A DNA stretch of 64,000 nucleotides from Virgisporangium ochraceum (GCF_016863655.1 NZ_BOPH01000010.1:62001-126000), one strand, 5' to 3'; positions 16,655 to 26,231 are shown, counted from the stretch's first letter. A program made the numbers and translations. Notes: generated from the letters alone by a model not told the origin.

Positions 16655-16984
16655 CTACGCGCAGGCGATGCAGCGCCGGGCGAACGGCCGGACCTCGAGC
16701 CGTTCCCGGGCGATCGGCCGCCCGCAGCCCTCGCAGACGCCGTAGGTGCCGGTGTCGACCCGGTGCAGGGCCTCGTCGACCTCGGCGATCCGTCGTCGGG
16801 TGGCGGCCAGCAGCGCGGTCAACTGGGCACGTTCGAAGCCGATCGTGGCGCCTTCCGGGTCGTGCTCGTCGTCGGCGTTCGAGTCGCGGGAGGCGGTGAA
16901 CAGCGCCTCCAGGTCGTTGGCCAGGGTCGCCGCCTCGGCCTCGGCGCTCGCGCGGAGCCGCAGAAGCTCGTCGCGGGCCGTCAC
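16655..16984 (-). CDS. DksA/TraR-type C4 zinc-finger protein
   Basis: 109 residues. An N-terminal coiled-coil (ARDELLRLRASAEAEAATLANDLEAL and RAQLTALLAATRRRIAEVDEALHRV) precedes a C4 zinc finger CEGC-x17-CIAC at the C-terminus, as in the DksA/TraR family. DksA binds the RNA polymerase secondary channel; the acidic DxxDA tip of true DksA is not obvious, so this is a family member of uncertain action. The GTG start overlaps the phosphotransferase stop by four bases (GTGA), so the two are co-translated. Confidence 0.85.
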   Translation of the reverse strand: MTARDELLRLRASAEAEAATLANDLEALFTASRDSNADDEHDPEGATIGFERAQLTALLAATRRRIAEVDEALHRVDTGTYGVCEGCGRPIARERLEVRPFARRCIACA

Positions 16985-17727
16985 ATGCGGGCTTTCAGCA
17001 CGTCGATCTCGCAGCCCGGCTTGGCCGGGTCGAAGCCGTGCTCGGCGAGCCAGCGGACCGCCGTCAGGCTCCGCAGCGACCACCACGCCCGGATCACGTC
17101 GACGTCGACGGCGGTGCCGTAGCCGGCGAGGACGTCGTCGAGGCGCTCCTCGTGTCCGAGCGTCAGGGTCGCGAGGTCCCACAGCGCGTCGCCGCGGGCC
17201 GCCTCCGACCAGTCGATGATGCCGGTGACCTCGTCACCCTCGACGAAGATGTGGGTGATCTGCAGGTCGCCGTGCGTGAACACCGGCGTCCACGGCCGGA
17301 GCGCGGCCTCGGCGACCTCGCGGTTGCGCGTGACCAGGTCGGCGGGAAGGACACCGGTCGCGACGAGCTGTTCGCACTCGCTGTCGAGCTCCGCGACGAT
17401 GCTGTCGAGGCTCCGGCCGGGCCACGGCGGCAGCGGCGCCTCGTGCAATGTCCGGATGGCGGCCCCCGCCGCCGCCCAGGCCGCCGACGACGCGGCCGAC
17501 GGTTCCCCGAGCACGCCGAGCGCCGTGCCTGGCACGGCGGAGATGGCGAGCACGGGCGGCTGGCGCCACAGGACCCGCGGAGTGGGGACCGGCGCGAGGG
17601 CCAGAGCCTCGACCTCGACGTCGATGCGCGCCTGATCCGAGTCGACCTTCAGGAACACGTCGCCGACCCGCAGCGTCACCCGCTCCTCATGAGCGACGAC
17701 GACCCTGACCTCGTCCACGCCGGCCAT
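16981..17727 (-). CDS. aminoglycoside/choline-type phosphotransferase (APH family)
   Basis: 248 residues with the eukaryote-like kinase fold of APH enzymes: catalytic loop PVFTHGDLQITHIFV (Asp after HG; the usual metal-binding Asn replaced by His) and the second metal Asp in TGIIDWSEAARGD. The N-lobe has LKVDSD as a likely ATP-binding lysine. It would phosphorylate a small hydroxylated molecule; the substrate is unknown and antibiotic resistance should not be assumed. Followed by the DksA-like gene with overlap. A perfect 15-bp palindrome lies 41 bases upstream of the ATG. Confidence 0.82.
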   Translation of the reverse strand: MAGVDEVRVVVAHEERVTLRVGDVFLKVDSDQARIDVEVEALALAPVPTPRVLWRQPPVLAISAVPGTALGVLGEPSAASSAAWAAAGAAIRTLHEAPLPPWPGRSLDSIVAELDSECEQLVATGVLPADLVTRNREVAEAALRPWTPVFTHGDLQITHIFVEGDEVTGIIDWSEAARGDALWDLATLTLGHEERLDDVLAGYGTAVDVDVIRAWWSLRSLTAVRWLAEHGFDPAKPGCEIDVLKARM

Positions 17728-17767
17728 TATCACGACCGGTCCACGCCGTCGCCACGGGTTTCCGAAA

Positions 17768-17782
17768 CGTCCACAGTGGACG
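17768..17782. repeat. palindrome CGTCCACAGTGGACG, copy 1
   Basis: A perfect 7-1-7 palindrome 41 bases upstream of the phosphotransferase ATG, in the 263-base divergent gap to the helicase. The same 15-mer recurs at 26208, also between genes, suggesting a protein-binding site or small dispersed repeat. Confidence 0.55.
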
Positions 17783-17990
17783 CTCAAGCGGCGGTTGGTC
17801 GACGGCACCTGCTGGCTGATCGTCGTTCCGTTCGTGGCCTGGGCGGGGTGCCGCCGGCCCGGTCTGGAGCCGGTACGGCCTGCGCTCGACGTGGCCCGCC
17901 GACGGGCGCCTGATGCCCGGCGTCACGCTGGACCGCGTGCTGGCCGAACGGCACGAGGCCCGCCATCCGGAAGCCAGGCAGACTGGAGGG

Positions 17991-20600
17991 ATGGACCGGA
18001 CCGAGCTGCGTGCCCTGATGGTCGACTTCACCCGGTGGAGTCGGCAGGCCGCGGCCGTCCAGCGCAGGCACGGCAGCGTGCAGGAGACGGCGGAGGCCGC
18101 CGAACGCCTCCTGGAGTCACGCGCCGTCGTCGTCCAGCACGCGCGACGCAACGCGTGGCGGGTCGTGCCGCTGGAACGCAAGCACGGTTGGATCGTGGGT
18201 CCCCTGCGCGAACGCGCTGTGCTGCCGACGTTCACCCGCGGCGACCAGGCGCTGATCCGGCTGCTGACGGTCGAGGTGCCGCGCGCGCGGGCCGACGTGA
18301 ACGCCGCCCTGGGGCTGCGGCGCTATCTCGCCGGGCCGAGGAAGCGCCAGCGGGCCGAGGCGTCGGCAGCGTTCCTGCGCCGCCAGCACGACGTGTTCAT
18401 CGAGACGGGCTGGCCGCAGCGGCTCGAGGAGCTGAGCGAGCGCACCGTCGACGAGTCCGTGGGCTTCGAGGCGCTCGTCGATCCCGCGCTCGGTGTCGTT
18501 CCCGAGGATCCCGCCCACAGCCCTGAGGTCATCGAACGGTCCGCGCTCGACGGCCTGGCCAAGGCGTTGGCCGCCATCGACAGGATCGTGCAGGGCGAGG
18601 CGGAGTACCGCGCCGCGGCTCGGGACGCCGCGATCCTCGTGCGGCGGGTCGAGACGATGCGCGTGCTGCGGGAGATGTCGACCGACGCGTTGAAGACGGC
18701 GACCCGTGACCGGCTCCGGCTCGGCGGCCTCGCACCGGCCGGCATCCACACCGTCGCGCAGGTTCTGGCCGACGCCGACACACTGCCGACGCTGCCGGGT
18801 CTCGGCGAAGTGTCGGCGCGACACATCCTCGGCGCCGCGCAGACGTTGCGGCACACGACGTTCGAGGAGACGCCGGTGCGCATCGACGTCACCCGGCGCA
18901 GCCCCGAGGTGACCGAGCTGCTGCGCTGCCTCGCCGAGTGGGACGCCCGCCGCCGCACCCGGGGCGCCGCCGCCGACCTGGAACGGGCGGCCGAACTGGC
19001 GCCGATCGTGGAAGGGCTCACTTTCTCCACCACGCATCTGCTGGTGGTTCCGCTTCGGGAACTGCCGGTGGGCGAACTGTGGGAGAGCATCGACGTCGTG
19101 CGGCACCGGGCCGAACAGTTGCGCCGCACCAAGCCGTCAGGCTACCGGACCCGCGACCCGTGGGAGGACTTCCTCGCCCGGCCGGCGGACTACTTCGCGA
19201 TGCTCTCCGAACTCGGTTTCCTCACCGGCGACGAGGAGGCCACGCACGGCAATCTGCCCGACGACATCGTCAAGGCGGTGCGCGACCAGCCACTCAACGG
19301 CGAACACCTGAAGGCGTCGCTGCGTGGCTACCAGAGTTTCGCGGTGCGCTTCGTTCTCGTGCAGCGCAAGGTGATCATCGGCGACGAGATGGGTCTCGGC
19401 AAGACGTTCGAGGCGATCGCCGTGCTGGCGCACCTGCGCAGCCGGGGCGAGAACCGTTTCGTCGTCGTGTGCCCGGCGGCCGTCGTGACGAACTGGGTGC
19501 GCGAGGTGACCGGCAAGTCGACGCTCTCCGCCCACCGGGTGCACGGTGCCGACCGCGACCACGCGGCCCGCGTCTGGGAACGCGACGGCGGTGTCGCGGT
19601 CACCACGTTCGAGACGCTCGCCGCGTGGCAGCCCGGTCCCAACCTCGCCTGCGTCGTCGTCGACGAGGCGCACTACATCAAGAACCCGAACGCGCAGCGT
19701 TCCGTGCGCACCGCCGCCATCGTCGAGCGCGCGGCCCGCGCCGTCCTGCTGACCGGCACCCCGTTGGAGAACAAGGTGTCGGAGTTCCGCAGCCTCGCGT
19801 CCTACGTGCGTCCCGACCTGACGGTCGACAGCGACGGCGCCGCGCTGTCGGCGAAGGCGTTCCGCCGCCAGATCGCGCCGGCGTACCTGCGGCGCAACCA
19901 GGAGGACGTGCTGTCGGAACTGCCGGGGCTGGTGGAGGTCGACGAGTGGCTGCCACTGTCCACAGAGGACGCCGCGGCCTACCGGGCGGCGGTCGACAGC
20001 GGCAACTTCATGGAGATGCGTCAGGCGGCGATGCGCCAGGGCGCGAAGTCCGAGAAGGTGCGGCGGCTGGTCGAGATCGTCCGCGAGGCGGAGGAGAACG
20101 AGCGGAAGGTCATCGTCTTCTCCTACTTCCGCGGCATCCTCGACCTGGTGGCGAAGACCTTGCGGGGACCGGTGTTCGGGCCGCTCACCGGTTCGGTCGG
20201 CTCCGACGATCGGCAGCGCATGGTGGACGAGTTCTCGGCGGCGAGGCACGGAGCCACTCTCGTGTCGCAGATCGTGGCCGGGGGCGTAGGCCTGAACGTC
20301 CAGGCCGCATCGGTGGTCATCTTCTGCGAACCCCAACTGAAGCCGACCATCGAGGCCCAGGCGATCGCGCGGGCGCACCGGATGGGTCAGGTGCGTTCGG
20401 TGCAGGTGCACCGGCTGCTGTCGGAGGAGAGCGTCGACCAACGCATCGTCGAACTGCTCGAGGCGAAGCGCAAACTCTTCGAGGACTTCGCCCGCGGCAG
20501 CGACATCGCCGACGCGGCGCCGGACGCGGTCGACCTGTCCGAGGCGGAACTGGCCCGCGAGGTCGTCGCCTCGGAACGGAAGCGGCTGCTGAACTCCTGA
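17991..20600 (+). CDS. SNF2-family DEAD/DEAH-box helicase with helix-hairpin-helix
   Basis: 869 residues. The first ~450 are not a known catalytic domain but contain a helix-hairpin-helix-like DNA-binding segment near residue 270 (LPTLPGLGEVSARHILGAAQTL). The SNF2 motor follows: motif I IIGDEMGLGKTFEAIAVL (~residue 463), motif II VVVDEAHYIKN (~560), motif III LLTGTPLENK, and helicase C motifs GGVGLNVQAASVVIF and AQAIARAHRMGQ. It is an ATP-driven DNA translocase. It stands alone, with no nuclease or methylase beside it, so a defence role is not supported. ATG at 17991 follows GGAGGG very closely; an in-frame ATG at 17913 is the alternative start. Confidence 0.85.
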   Translation: MDRTELRALMVDFTRWSRQAAAVQRRHGSVQETAEAAERLLESRAVVVQHARRNAWRVVPLERKHGWIVGPLRERAVLPTFTRGDQALIRLLTVEVPRARADVNAALGLRRYLAGPRKRQRAEASAAFLRRQHDVFIETGWPQRLEELSERTVDESVGFEALVDPALGVVPEDPAHSPEVIERSALDGLAKALAAIDRIVQGEAEYRAAARDAAILVRRVETMRVLREMSTDALKTATRDRLRLGGLAPAGIHTVAQVLADADTLPTLPGLGEVSARHILGAAQTLRHTTFEETPVRIDVTRRSPEVTELLRCLAEWDARRRTRGAAADLERAAELAPIVEGLTFSTTHLLVVPLRELPVGELWESIDVVRHRAEQLRRTKPSGYRTRDPWEDFLARPADYFAMLSELGFLTGDEEATHGNLPDDIVKAVRDQPLNGEHLKASLRGYQSFAVRFVLVQRKVIIGDEMGLGKTFEAIAVLAHLRSRGENRFVVVCPAAVVTNWVREVTGKSTLSAHRVHGADRDHAARVWERDGGVAVTTFETLAAWQPGPNLACVVVDEAHYIKNPNAQRSVRTAAIVERAARAVLLTGTPLENKVSEFRSLASYVRPDLTVDSDGAALSAKAFRRQIAPAYLRRNQEDVLSELPGLVEVDEWLPLSTEDAAAYRAAVDSGNFMEMRQAAMRQGAKSEKVRRLVEIVREAEENERKVIVFSYFRGILDLVAKTLRGPVFGPLTGSVGSDDRQRMVDEFSAARHGATLVSQIVAGGVGLNVQAASVVIFCEPQLKPTIEAQAIARAHRMGQVRSVQVHRLLSEESVDQRIVELLEAKRKLFEDFARGSDIADAAPDAVDLSEAELAREVVASERKRLLNS

Positions 20601-20603
20601 ACG

Positions 20604-20630
20604 GCGGGCTTCCCCATCGGGGGATCCCGC
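20604..20630 (+). terminator. hairpin after the helicase gene
   Basis: GCGGG...CCCGC with an inner CCCC-ATC-GGGG starts four bases past the helicase stop; it probably terminates that transcript before the Hsp70 fusion gene. Confidence 0.5.
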
Positions 20631-20721
20631 GCCCGGACGGGCGATCAGTTCATCCGTTTGCGGTCGTCTGATCGCACGGTCGGCGTTGCGCGGACCGTGA
20701 CACTGCTGCTCTCGTTCCCGA

Positions 20722-23199
20722 GTGCACACGAACGACGGTGCCGCCGGTTGGCGGCTGGCGGTGGACTTCGGGACGTCCAACACGGTTGCGGTGCTACGCC
20801 ACGGCGACGGGGAGTCGCGACCGTTGTTGTTCGACGGTTCGCCCCTCCTCCCGTCGGCGGTGTGCCTCGGCCCGGACGGCGATCTCCTGGTCGGCCGGGA
20901 CGCCCTGCAACAGGCGCTGGCGACGCCGTCCTGGTGCGAACCGACGCCGAAGCGCCGTGTGGGTGAGCAGAGCGTCCTGCTCGGCAGGCGGCAGGTCCCG
21001 GTGGTGGACCTGGTGGCGGCGGTGCTGCATCGGGTCCTCGACGAGGCTGTCGGCATGGCCGGTACCCGGCCCGACGAGTTGGTGATGACCCACCCGGACG
21101 GGTGGGGTGAGGTCCGGCGTGAGGTGCTCGCCCGCGCCGCGGAGAAGGTGGCCCTCCCGCGGCCGCGGTACCTGTCCGAGCCGGCGGCCGCCGCGAACCT
21201 GTTCCCCACCCTGCGGGGCGCGGACGTCGCGGTCCCCGGACCGGACCACCGGCCGGGCACCGACCGGGCCGTGCTCATCTACGACTTCGGTGGGGGAACC
21301 TTCGACGTCAGTGTCGTCCGGTGGGACCCCGACGGGGTGCCGGAGGTCCTCCGCAGCGAGGGACTCGCCACGGTCGGCGGGATCGACCTCGACGACCGGA
21401 TCGTCACGCACCTCGGGTCCGAACTGACCGCCGATGCCGTCACCTGGCAGCGTTTGCTCACCTCACAGGACGAGGACGACCGGCGGGCACGGTGGCAACT
21501 GCGGGAGGGTGTGCGTGAGGCCAAGGAGCGGCTGAGCCGGCTGCCGCGGGTGGACCTGCACATCCCGGTGCTGGACGTCCGTGTCACGCTCACGCGCACC
21601 GAGTTCGACCGACTGGCACGGCCGGTGGTGACCCGTACGGTCGAGCTGACCACCGCGACCCTCGACAGCGCGGGCGTCACTCCGACCCAGCTCGCCGGTG
21701 TGTACCTCGTCGGCGGGTCGAGCCGCGTCCCGCTCGTCGCGACGATGCTCGTCCGCGCGCTGCGCGTCGAACCGCGGGTTCTACGCCAGCCGGATCTCGC
21801 CGTCGCGGAAGGGGCAGCCCTCGCCTTCGCGGGTGCGCCCGTCACTCCCGCACCCTCCGATCCCGAACCCGAACCCTCCGCACCGCCGGCGCCGCGACGG
21901 TTCGGACGTCGTCGCGTACTGGCCATGGCCGCCGCCGTGGCCGCGGCCGGAGCGACCGGTGGCGTCGTCCTGAGCCTCTCCGACAAGAGCAACGGCGGGC
22001 ACGTTCCCCGCACAGGCCCGTCTCCGGCACGGCGGCCGGGAACGCTGACCCTGCTCGCCGGCACCGATCCCAGTCCCGCCGGGACCCGTCAGGACCTGGT
22101 CGACCAGTGGAATGACGACCACCAAATCCAGGTCACGATCACACCCGTCCCGGGCAGCGCCGACGACCAGGTTTCCGCGATGTGGAGCGACCCCGTCGCC
22201 GATGTGTTCCTTCTCGACGCGCCTCAGCTGAGCCGGTTCGCCAACGCCGGTCTGATCACCGCGCTGCCGGACGGCGCCGTCGACGTCGACCGCTTCCTCG
22301 AGCGTCCGCTGAACACCTGCCGGTGGCGCGACCGGTACTGGGCGCTGCCGTTCAACACCGATGTCGGGCTGCTGTTCCACCGACCGGACGTGCCGGCGCC
22401 GACCGGCTGGCCGGACCTGGTCACGCTGGCCCGCGCGGCGGGACGACCCAGCTACTCGGGCCAGTTCACCGCGGACGAGTCGTCGGTGGTCAACATGCTC
22501 GAAGCCGCCCTGGCGCACAACCCCAAGCTCCTCAACGACGACGGCACCTTCCCCGACCAGATCTCCGTGGCCGAGTGGGACGCGGCCATCGGACCGCTGC
22601 GGGAGGCGATCGCGGCAGGAGCGGTCCTGGACGCGCACGCCGACCTCGCCACGGTCGACCTTCCGCCGGACGAGCGGTCGGCGGAGTTCCTCAGCGTCAG
22701 ACATGCCACCTGGAGCCAGGTCCAGACCGTACGGCTGTGGCCCGCGTTCGCCACGAGATTGAGCGGCCTACGACCCGGACGCCTGTTCGGCCCCGCGATC
22801 CTGGGCGGCCAGAACCTCGCCGTGTCGTCCCGGTCGGCAAATCCGGAGGCGGCGATCGACCTGATCCGCTACCTCACCGACGACAAACGGCAACGCAAGC
22901 TCACCACCGACCAGACCTACGCACCGGTCACGAAGAGCGCCTACGAGACGGACGGCACCGACGACCGGAACCGGGCCCACCTGATCCTGTCGGCGATCCA
23001 GACCGCCTATCCCCGTCCTGTCACCCCGAGCTACAGCGAGGTCGCGCAGGTGTTCATCGAACTCATGCGGCCGGCCGTGCTGAACGGAACCAGACTGCCC
23101 GAGCACTTCGCCAAGAGCCTGCACACCGCCCGGATGACCAACCCCACCAGTGCACTGCCCACGACCAGGGCCCAGTCACCAACACCGTCCCCGACCTGA
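20722..23199 (+). CDS. Hsp70-like ATPase fused through a membrane segment to an extracellular solute-binding domain
   Basis: 825 residues in three parts. Residues ~10-375 form an Hsp70/actin-type ATPase: phosphate-1 AVDFGTSNTVAVL, phosphate-2 IYDFGGGTFDVSVV, adenosine motif VYLVGGSSRVP; the DnaK substrate-binding domain is absent. After a Pro-rich linker, one transmembrane segment (residues ~395-417, RVLAMAAAVAAAGATGGVVL). The rest (~430-800) resembles a type-1 sugar-binding protein: TLTLLAGTDPSPAGTRQDLVDQWN, DVFLLDAPQLSRFANAGLI, PFNTDVGLLFHR, YLTDDKRQRKLTT. An intracellular ATPase tethered to an extracellular ligand sensor suggests signalling across the membrane; this is inference. GTG start; no permease gene is nearby. 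Confidence 0.82.
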   Translation: MHTNDGAAGWRLAVDFGTSNTVAVLRHGDGESRPLLFDGSPLLPSAVCLGPDGDLLVGRDALQQALATPSWCEPTPKRRVGEQSVLLGRRQVPVVDLVAAVLHRVLDEAVGMAGTRPDELVMTHPDGWGEVRREVLARAAEKVALPRPRYLSEPAAAANLFPTLRGADVAVPGPDHRPGTDRAVLIYDFGGGTFDVSVVRWDPDGVPEVLRSEGLATVGGIDLDDRIVTHLGSELTADAVTWQRLLTSQDEDDRRARWQLREGVREAKERLSRLPRVDLHIPVLDVRVTLTRTEFDRLARPVVTRTVELTTATLDSAGVTPTQLAGVYLVGGSSRVPLVATMLVRALRVEPRVLRQPDLAVAEGAALAFAGAPVTPAPSDPEPEPSAPPAPRRFGRRRVLAMAAAVAAAGATGGVVLSLSDKSNGGHVPRTGPSPARRPGTLTLLAGTDPSPAGTRQDLVDQWNDDHQIQVTITPVPGSADDQVSAMWSDPVADVFLLDAPQLSRFANAGLITALPDGAVDVDRFLERPLNTCRWRDRYWALPFNTDVGLLFHRPDVPAPTGWPDLVTLARAAGRPSYSGQFTADESSVVNMLEAALAHNPKLLNDDGTFPDQISVAEWDAAIGPLREAIAAGAVLDAHADLATVDLPPDERSAEFLSVRHATWSQVQTVRLWPAFATRLSGLRPGRLFGPAILGGQNLAVSSRSANPEAAIDLIRYLTDDKRQRKLTTDQTYAPVTKSAYETDGTDDRNRAHLILSAIQTAYPRPVTPSYSEVAQVFIELMRPAVLNGTRLPEHFAKSLHTARMTNPTSALPTTRAQSPTPSPT

Positions 23200-23212
23200 C
23201 GCGTCCCGGCAG

Positions 23213-23317
23213 TCACAGTTCCCACCACGTCGCCCGCCGCTGTGGTTTGTGCTGCCTCCGATCGGGTTCCCGACGCCGCAGCACGAGTGCGACGAGCACC
23301 CCTAGAAGCACCTTCAC
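23213..23317 (-). CDS. possible 34-residue single-span membrane peptide
   Basis: A GTG-started frame with GGGGG seven bases upstream encodes a short hydrophobic helix (VKVLLGVLVALVL) followed by a strongly basic, Trp-Trp-ending tail (RRREPDRRQHKPQRRATWWEL in two pieces). The composition is typical of real small membrane proteins and it lies in the otherwise empty 226-base gap between the Hsp70 fusion and the SRPBCC gene. It may equally be chance. Confidence 0.35.
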   Translation of the reverse strand: MKVLLGVLVALVLRRREPDRRQHKPQRRATWWEL

Positions 23318-23425
23318 TGACAACCCCCGTGGCCTCACGATGCCGATCGATGTCGTGCCGGTCGCAATCTCCACCCACATGAGGTGCTCCGCCGGCCGAA
23401 GGGTTGCAACAGTCCCCGGCGAGTG

Positions 23426-23833
23426 TCAGTTCACCAGTCGGCGCAACGCCCACCATGCGGCCGGCAGGTAGACGGCCGTGGCCGGTGCGAAGCCGTCGAT
23501 CGTCAGCCTTGTCCTCGTGCCGGACGCGGTCGCCTCGACGGTGTGGACCAGGGTCAGCTCGACACCGGCCGCCGACACCGTCCACGACCACGTCCGCACC
23601 GGAGCCGCGTCGTCGACGTCGACGACGCGGAACGGCACCGGGAACCGCAGCGGCCCACGCACCACGCCGGACGTCGCCGCAGCCAGTCGCTCATGCGGAT
23701 ACTCGACCGAACGGATCTGCGGCGACCACTCGGGCCAACGACGCGGGCGCACGTAGCGGTCCCACACGTCGTCGGCGGCGCGTGGCCCCTCGACCTCGAG
23801 CGTCCGCCGCAGCCTCGGCCGGCTGGGTCTCAT
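23426..23833 (-). CDS. SRPBCC/polyketide cyclase-like protein
   Basis: 135 residues. The pattern VEGPRAADDVWDRYVRPRRWPEWSPQIRSVEY at the N-terminus and TLVHTVEATASGTRTRLTIDG later is that of the START-like SRPBCC superfamily, which encloses a hydrophobic ligand; a polyketide cyclase/dehydrase or lipid-binding role is possible but the ligand is unknown. GGAGGG directly precedes the ATG at 23833. It is downstream of a two-component operon in the same direction, but separated from it by 48 bases, so it may be a separate unit. Confidence 0.7.
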   Translation of the reverse strand: MRPSRPRLRRTLEVEGPRAADDVWDRYVRPRRWPEWSPQIRSVEYPHERLAAATSGVVRGPLRFPVPFRVVDVDDAAPVRTWSWTVSAAGVELTLVHTVEATASGTRTRLTIDGFAPATAVYLPAAWWALRRLVN

Positions 23834-23881
23834 CCCTCCATTGTGGACCGGACGCCGACGCCAGCGCTTCACAGCGGCGCA

Positions 23882-25324
23882 TCAACGCGACGCGACAGGC
23901 AGCCGTACCCGGAGCAGGGCACCGCCGCGATCCGACCGGTGCACGGTCACCTCGCCGCCGTGCGTGTCCACGACCCGGCGCACGATCGACAGACCCAGAC
24001 CGGAGCCGGGCAGGTCCCGCGCCGCATCGGCCCGGTAGGACCGGTCGAACACGCGCGGCACGTCCACCGCGTCGATGCCCGGTCCGCCGTCATCCACCTC
24101 CAGCACCGCGGCGCCGCCCTCGACACCCAGCCGCACGTACACGGGCTGGCCCGGCGGCGACCACTTCCCGGCGTTGTCGAGGAGGTTGAGCACGGCCCGC
24201 TGCAGCGCCGCGGGGCGCCCGGTGACCGGCACGGGTACCGGTGCCAGGTCGAGCACGAGATCGACGTCCGGGACCCGGGACCTGGCCCGCGTCACCGCCG
24301 CGACCACCTGATCGGCGAGGTTCACCACCTCGGTCGGCTCGGTGGCGACGTCACCGCGCGCCAGGTCGGTCAGCTCGGCGACGACCGTGCTGAGCTCCAC
24401 CACCTGCACGCCCAGGTCGTCGAGCAGCTTGGCGCGCGCGGCGGGGTCGAGCGCGGTCTGCAACGTGCCCCGGCGATCCAGCCGGATCAGCAGCTCGATG
24501 TTGAGGCGCAGACTCGTCAACGGCGTACGCAGCTCGTGGGCGGCGTCGTCGGCCAGCAGACGCTGGGACCGGCGGGCGGCGTCCAGCGCCGCGAGCATGT
24601 CGTTGATGGCCTGTGCGAGCTGGCCGATCTCTCCACCGCTGCGCACGGCGATCGCCTCGTCCAGATTGTGCGTGCGGGCCACCCGGACCGCCGTGGCGGT
24701 GAGCCGGTCGACGGGCGCCAGCACGGTGCGTGCCACCATCCGCCCGACGATCACACCGCTGCCGGCACACACCACCGCGTCCAATAGGAGGAACAGCGCG
24801 AACGAACTGGCCGCCCGGCCGTAGAACTGGCCGTCCCGGGCGATCTGGATCGCGCCACCGTTGGTGTGGACCGTGTACACCAGGTACACATCGTCGTCGT
24901 ATGCGAAGTAGTTGTCGTCGTCGTCGATGCCATCGTCGACCTCGACGAGGTCGAAGCGGCCGGCAGCCCGTCCGTCGGCGACCCGCAGGGCGTCGGCGGT
25001 GACCGGCAGGGCGATTGGAAGCCCGACCGGCGAGCGGACCGTGCCGTCGGGCAGCAGGATGCGGGCGCTCAGCCCGGCATCGGAGGCCGACGGCAGCGTG
25101 GCGGCGGCGGCACCGTCGCGGTCGGTCACCGCGAGCAGCGCGGCGGCGTCACCCCGCAACTGCTCCTCGATCGAGTGACGCAGCTCGTAGGCGAGCACCT
25201 GCCAGGCGAAGACCGACGCGGCGAAGGAGCCGACCGCGATCCCGGTGGCGGTCATCACCGACAACCTGGTCCGCAGCGACGACCAGCGCCACCAGTCGCG
25301 GACCCGGGTCAGCGGCGACGTCAC
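23882..25324 (-). CDS. sensor histidine kinase (HisKA/HATPase, MprB-like layout)
   Basis: 480 residues from a GTG overlapping the regulator stop (GTGA). Transmembrane helices at residues ~25-48 and ~185-210 flank an extracytoplasmic sensor domain rich in acidic residues ([18 protein letters not shown]), which may bind cations or basic peptides. A HAMP linker follows, then HisKA H-box [17 protein letters not shown] and ATPase boxes [21 protein letters not shown] and GSGLGLSIV. It phosphorylates the OmpR-type regulator encoded just upstream in the operon. Confidence 0.92.
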   Translation of the reverse strand: MTSPLTRVRDWWRWSSLRTRLSVMTATGIAVGSFAASVFAWQVLAYELRHSIEEQLRGDAAALLAVTDRDGAAAATLPSASDAGLSARILLPDGTVRSPVGLPIALPVTADALRVADGRAAGRFDLVEVDDGIDDDDNYFAYDDDVYLVYTVHTNGGAIQIARDGQFYGRAASSFALFLLLDAVVCAGSGVIVGRMVARTVLAPVDRLTATAVRVARTHNLDEAIAVRSGGEIGQLAQAINDMLAALDAARRSQRLLADDAAHELRTPLTSLRLNIELLIRLDRRGTLQTALDPAARAKLLDDLGVQVVELSTVVAELTDLARGDVATEPTEVVNLADQVVAAVTRARSRVPDVDLVLDLAPVPVPVTGRPAALQRAVLNLLDNAGKWSPPGQPVYVRLGVEGGAAVLEVDDGGPGIDAVDVPRVFDRSYRADAARDLPGSGLGLSIVRRVVDTHGGEVTVHRSDRGGALLRVRLPVASR

Positions 25325-26004
25325 GGCGGCGTCTCCCGCAGCACATATCCCACGCCGCGAACGGTGTGCAGCAACCGGGGTTCGCCGTCGGCCTCCAGCT
25401 TCCGTCGCAGGTAGCTGATGTAGACCTGCAGGTTGTTGGTGGTCGCGCTCATGTCGTAGCCCCAGATGGTGTCGAACAGCACCTCCCGGGTGAGCAGCCG
25501 GCGCGGGTTGCGCAGGAACACCTCCAGCAGCGAGAACTCGGTGCGGGTCAGCTGCAGTCGACGCTCGCCGCGCCAGGACTCGAACAGATCCGGTTCCAGA
25601 CGCAGGTCCAGGAAGGACAGGGCGGTGGGCTCCCCGGTGGCAACGGTGCGGCGGCGAAGCAGGGCCCGGACCCGGGCCAGGAGCTCCTCGGTCGCGAACG
25701 GCTTCGGCAGATAGTCGTCGGCGCCGGCGTCGAGGCCCGTGACCCGGTCGGCTACCTGATCGCGGGCGGTGAGCATGAGCACCGGCAGGTCCGACCCGGC
25801 CGTCCGCAGGCGCCGGCACGTCTCCAGCCCACCGAGGCGCGGCATCATGACGTCGAGGATCAGCAGGTCGGGCGGGTTCGCGTCGACACCTTCGAGCACC
25901 GCGAGCCCATTGGCGACGGTGCTGGTCTCGTACCCCTCGACCTGGAGCACCAGCGCCACCGAGTCCCGGATGGCGGCGTCGTCGTCCGCGATGAGCACGT
26001 ACAC
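25321..26004 (-). CDS. OmpR/PhoB-type response regulator
   Basis: 227 residues. Receiver domain with acidic residues D7-D9, phospho-acceptor D51 in [13 protein letters not shown] and the conserved lysine in YLPKPF; C-terminal winged helix with [35 protein letters not shown] and [29 protein letters not shown], the MprA/PhoB-like pattern. GTG start with GGAGGT eight bases upstream. Co-translated with the kinase. The 200 bases upstream contain no gene; a 15-bp palindrome is at 26208. Confidence 0.93.
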   Translation of the reverse strand: MYVLIADDDAAIRDSVALVLQVEGYETSTVANGLAVLEGVDANPPDLLILDVMMPRLGGLETCRRLRTAGSDLPVLMLTARDQVADRVTGLDAGADDYLPKPFATEELLARVRALLRRRTVATGEPTALSFLDLRLEPDLFESWRGERRLQLTRTEFSLLEVFLRNPRRLLTREVLFDTIWGYDMSATTNNLQVYISYLRRKLEADGEPRLLHTVRGVGYVLRETPP

Positions 26005-26207
26005 GTTCGGTCACCTCCACAGCGGTCGTGACCAGCCTGGCGCATCAACCTGAGACGAATGTTGGAAAAGATCCGCACCGTCGTCCGAGAACTTGATCTT
26101 ACGATCCCGTCCCTGACCTCGGGCGGCGACGACACCGATGCGGTGCCTGCGCCGCACCCGCCTCAAGGCCAGCACGAGAACCACGCCCTGTGACGGAACC
26201 CTCACCA

Positions 26208-26222
26208 CGTCCACAGTGGACG
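26208..26222. repeat. palindrome CGTCCACAGTGGACG, copy 2
   Basis: Identical to the 15-mer at 17768. It lies 204 bases upstream of the OmpR-type regulator start and just beyond the terminator-like hairpin of the tRNA-Arg transcript. Confidence 0.55.
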
Positions 26223-26231
26223 GAAACGACG

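Noticed and set aside
16981..17727. Aminoglycoside resistance gene
   Set aside because: Only the kinase fold is certain; the metal-binding Asn is His here and context gives no antibiotic link.
17991..20600. Assignment of the SNF2 helicase to a defence system
   Set aside because: No methylase, nuclease or other defence partner adjoins it.
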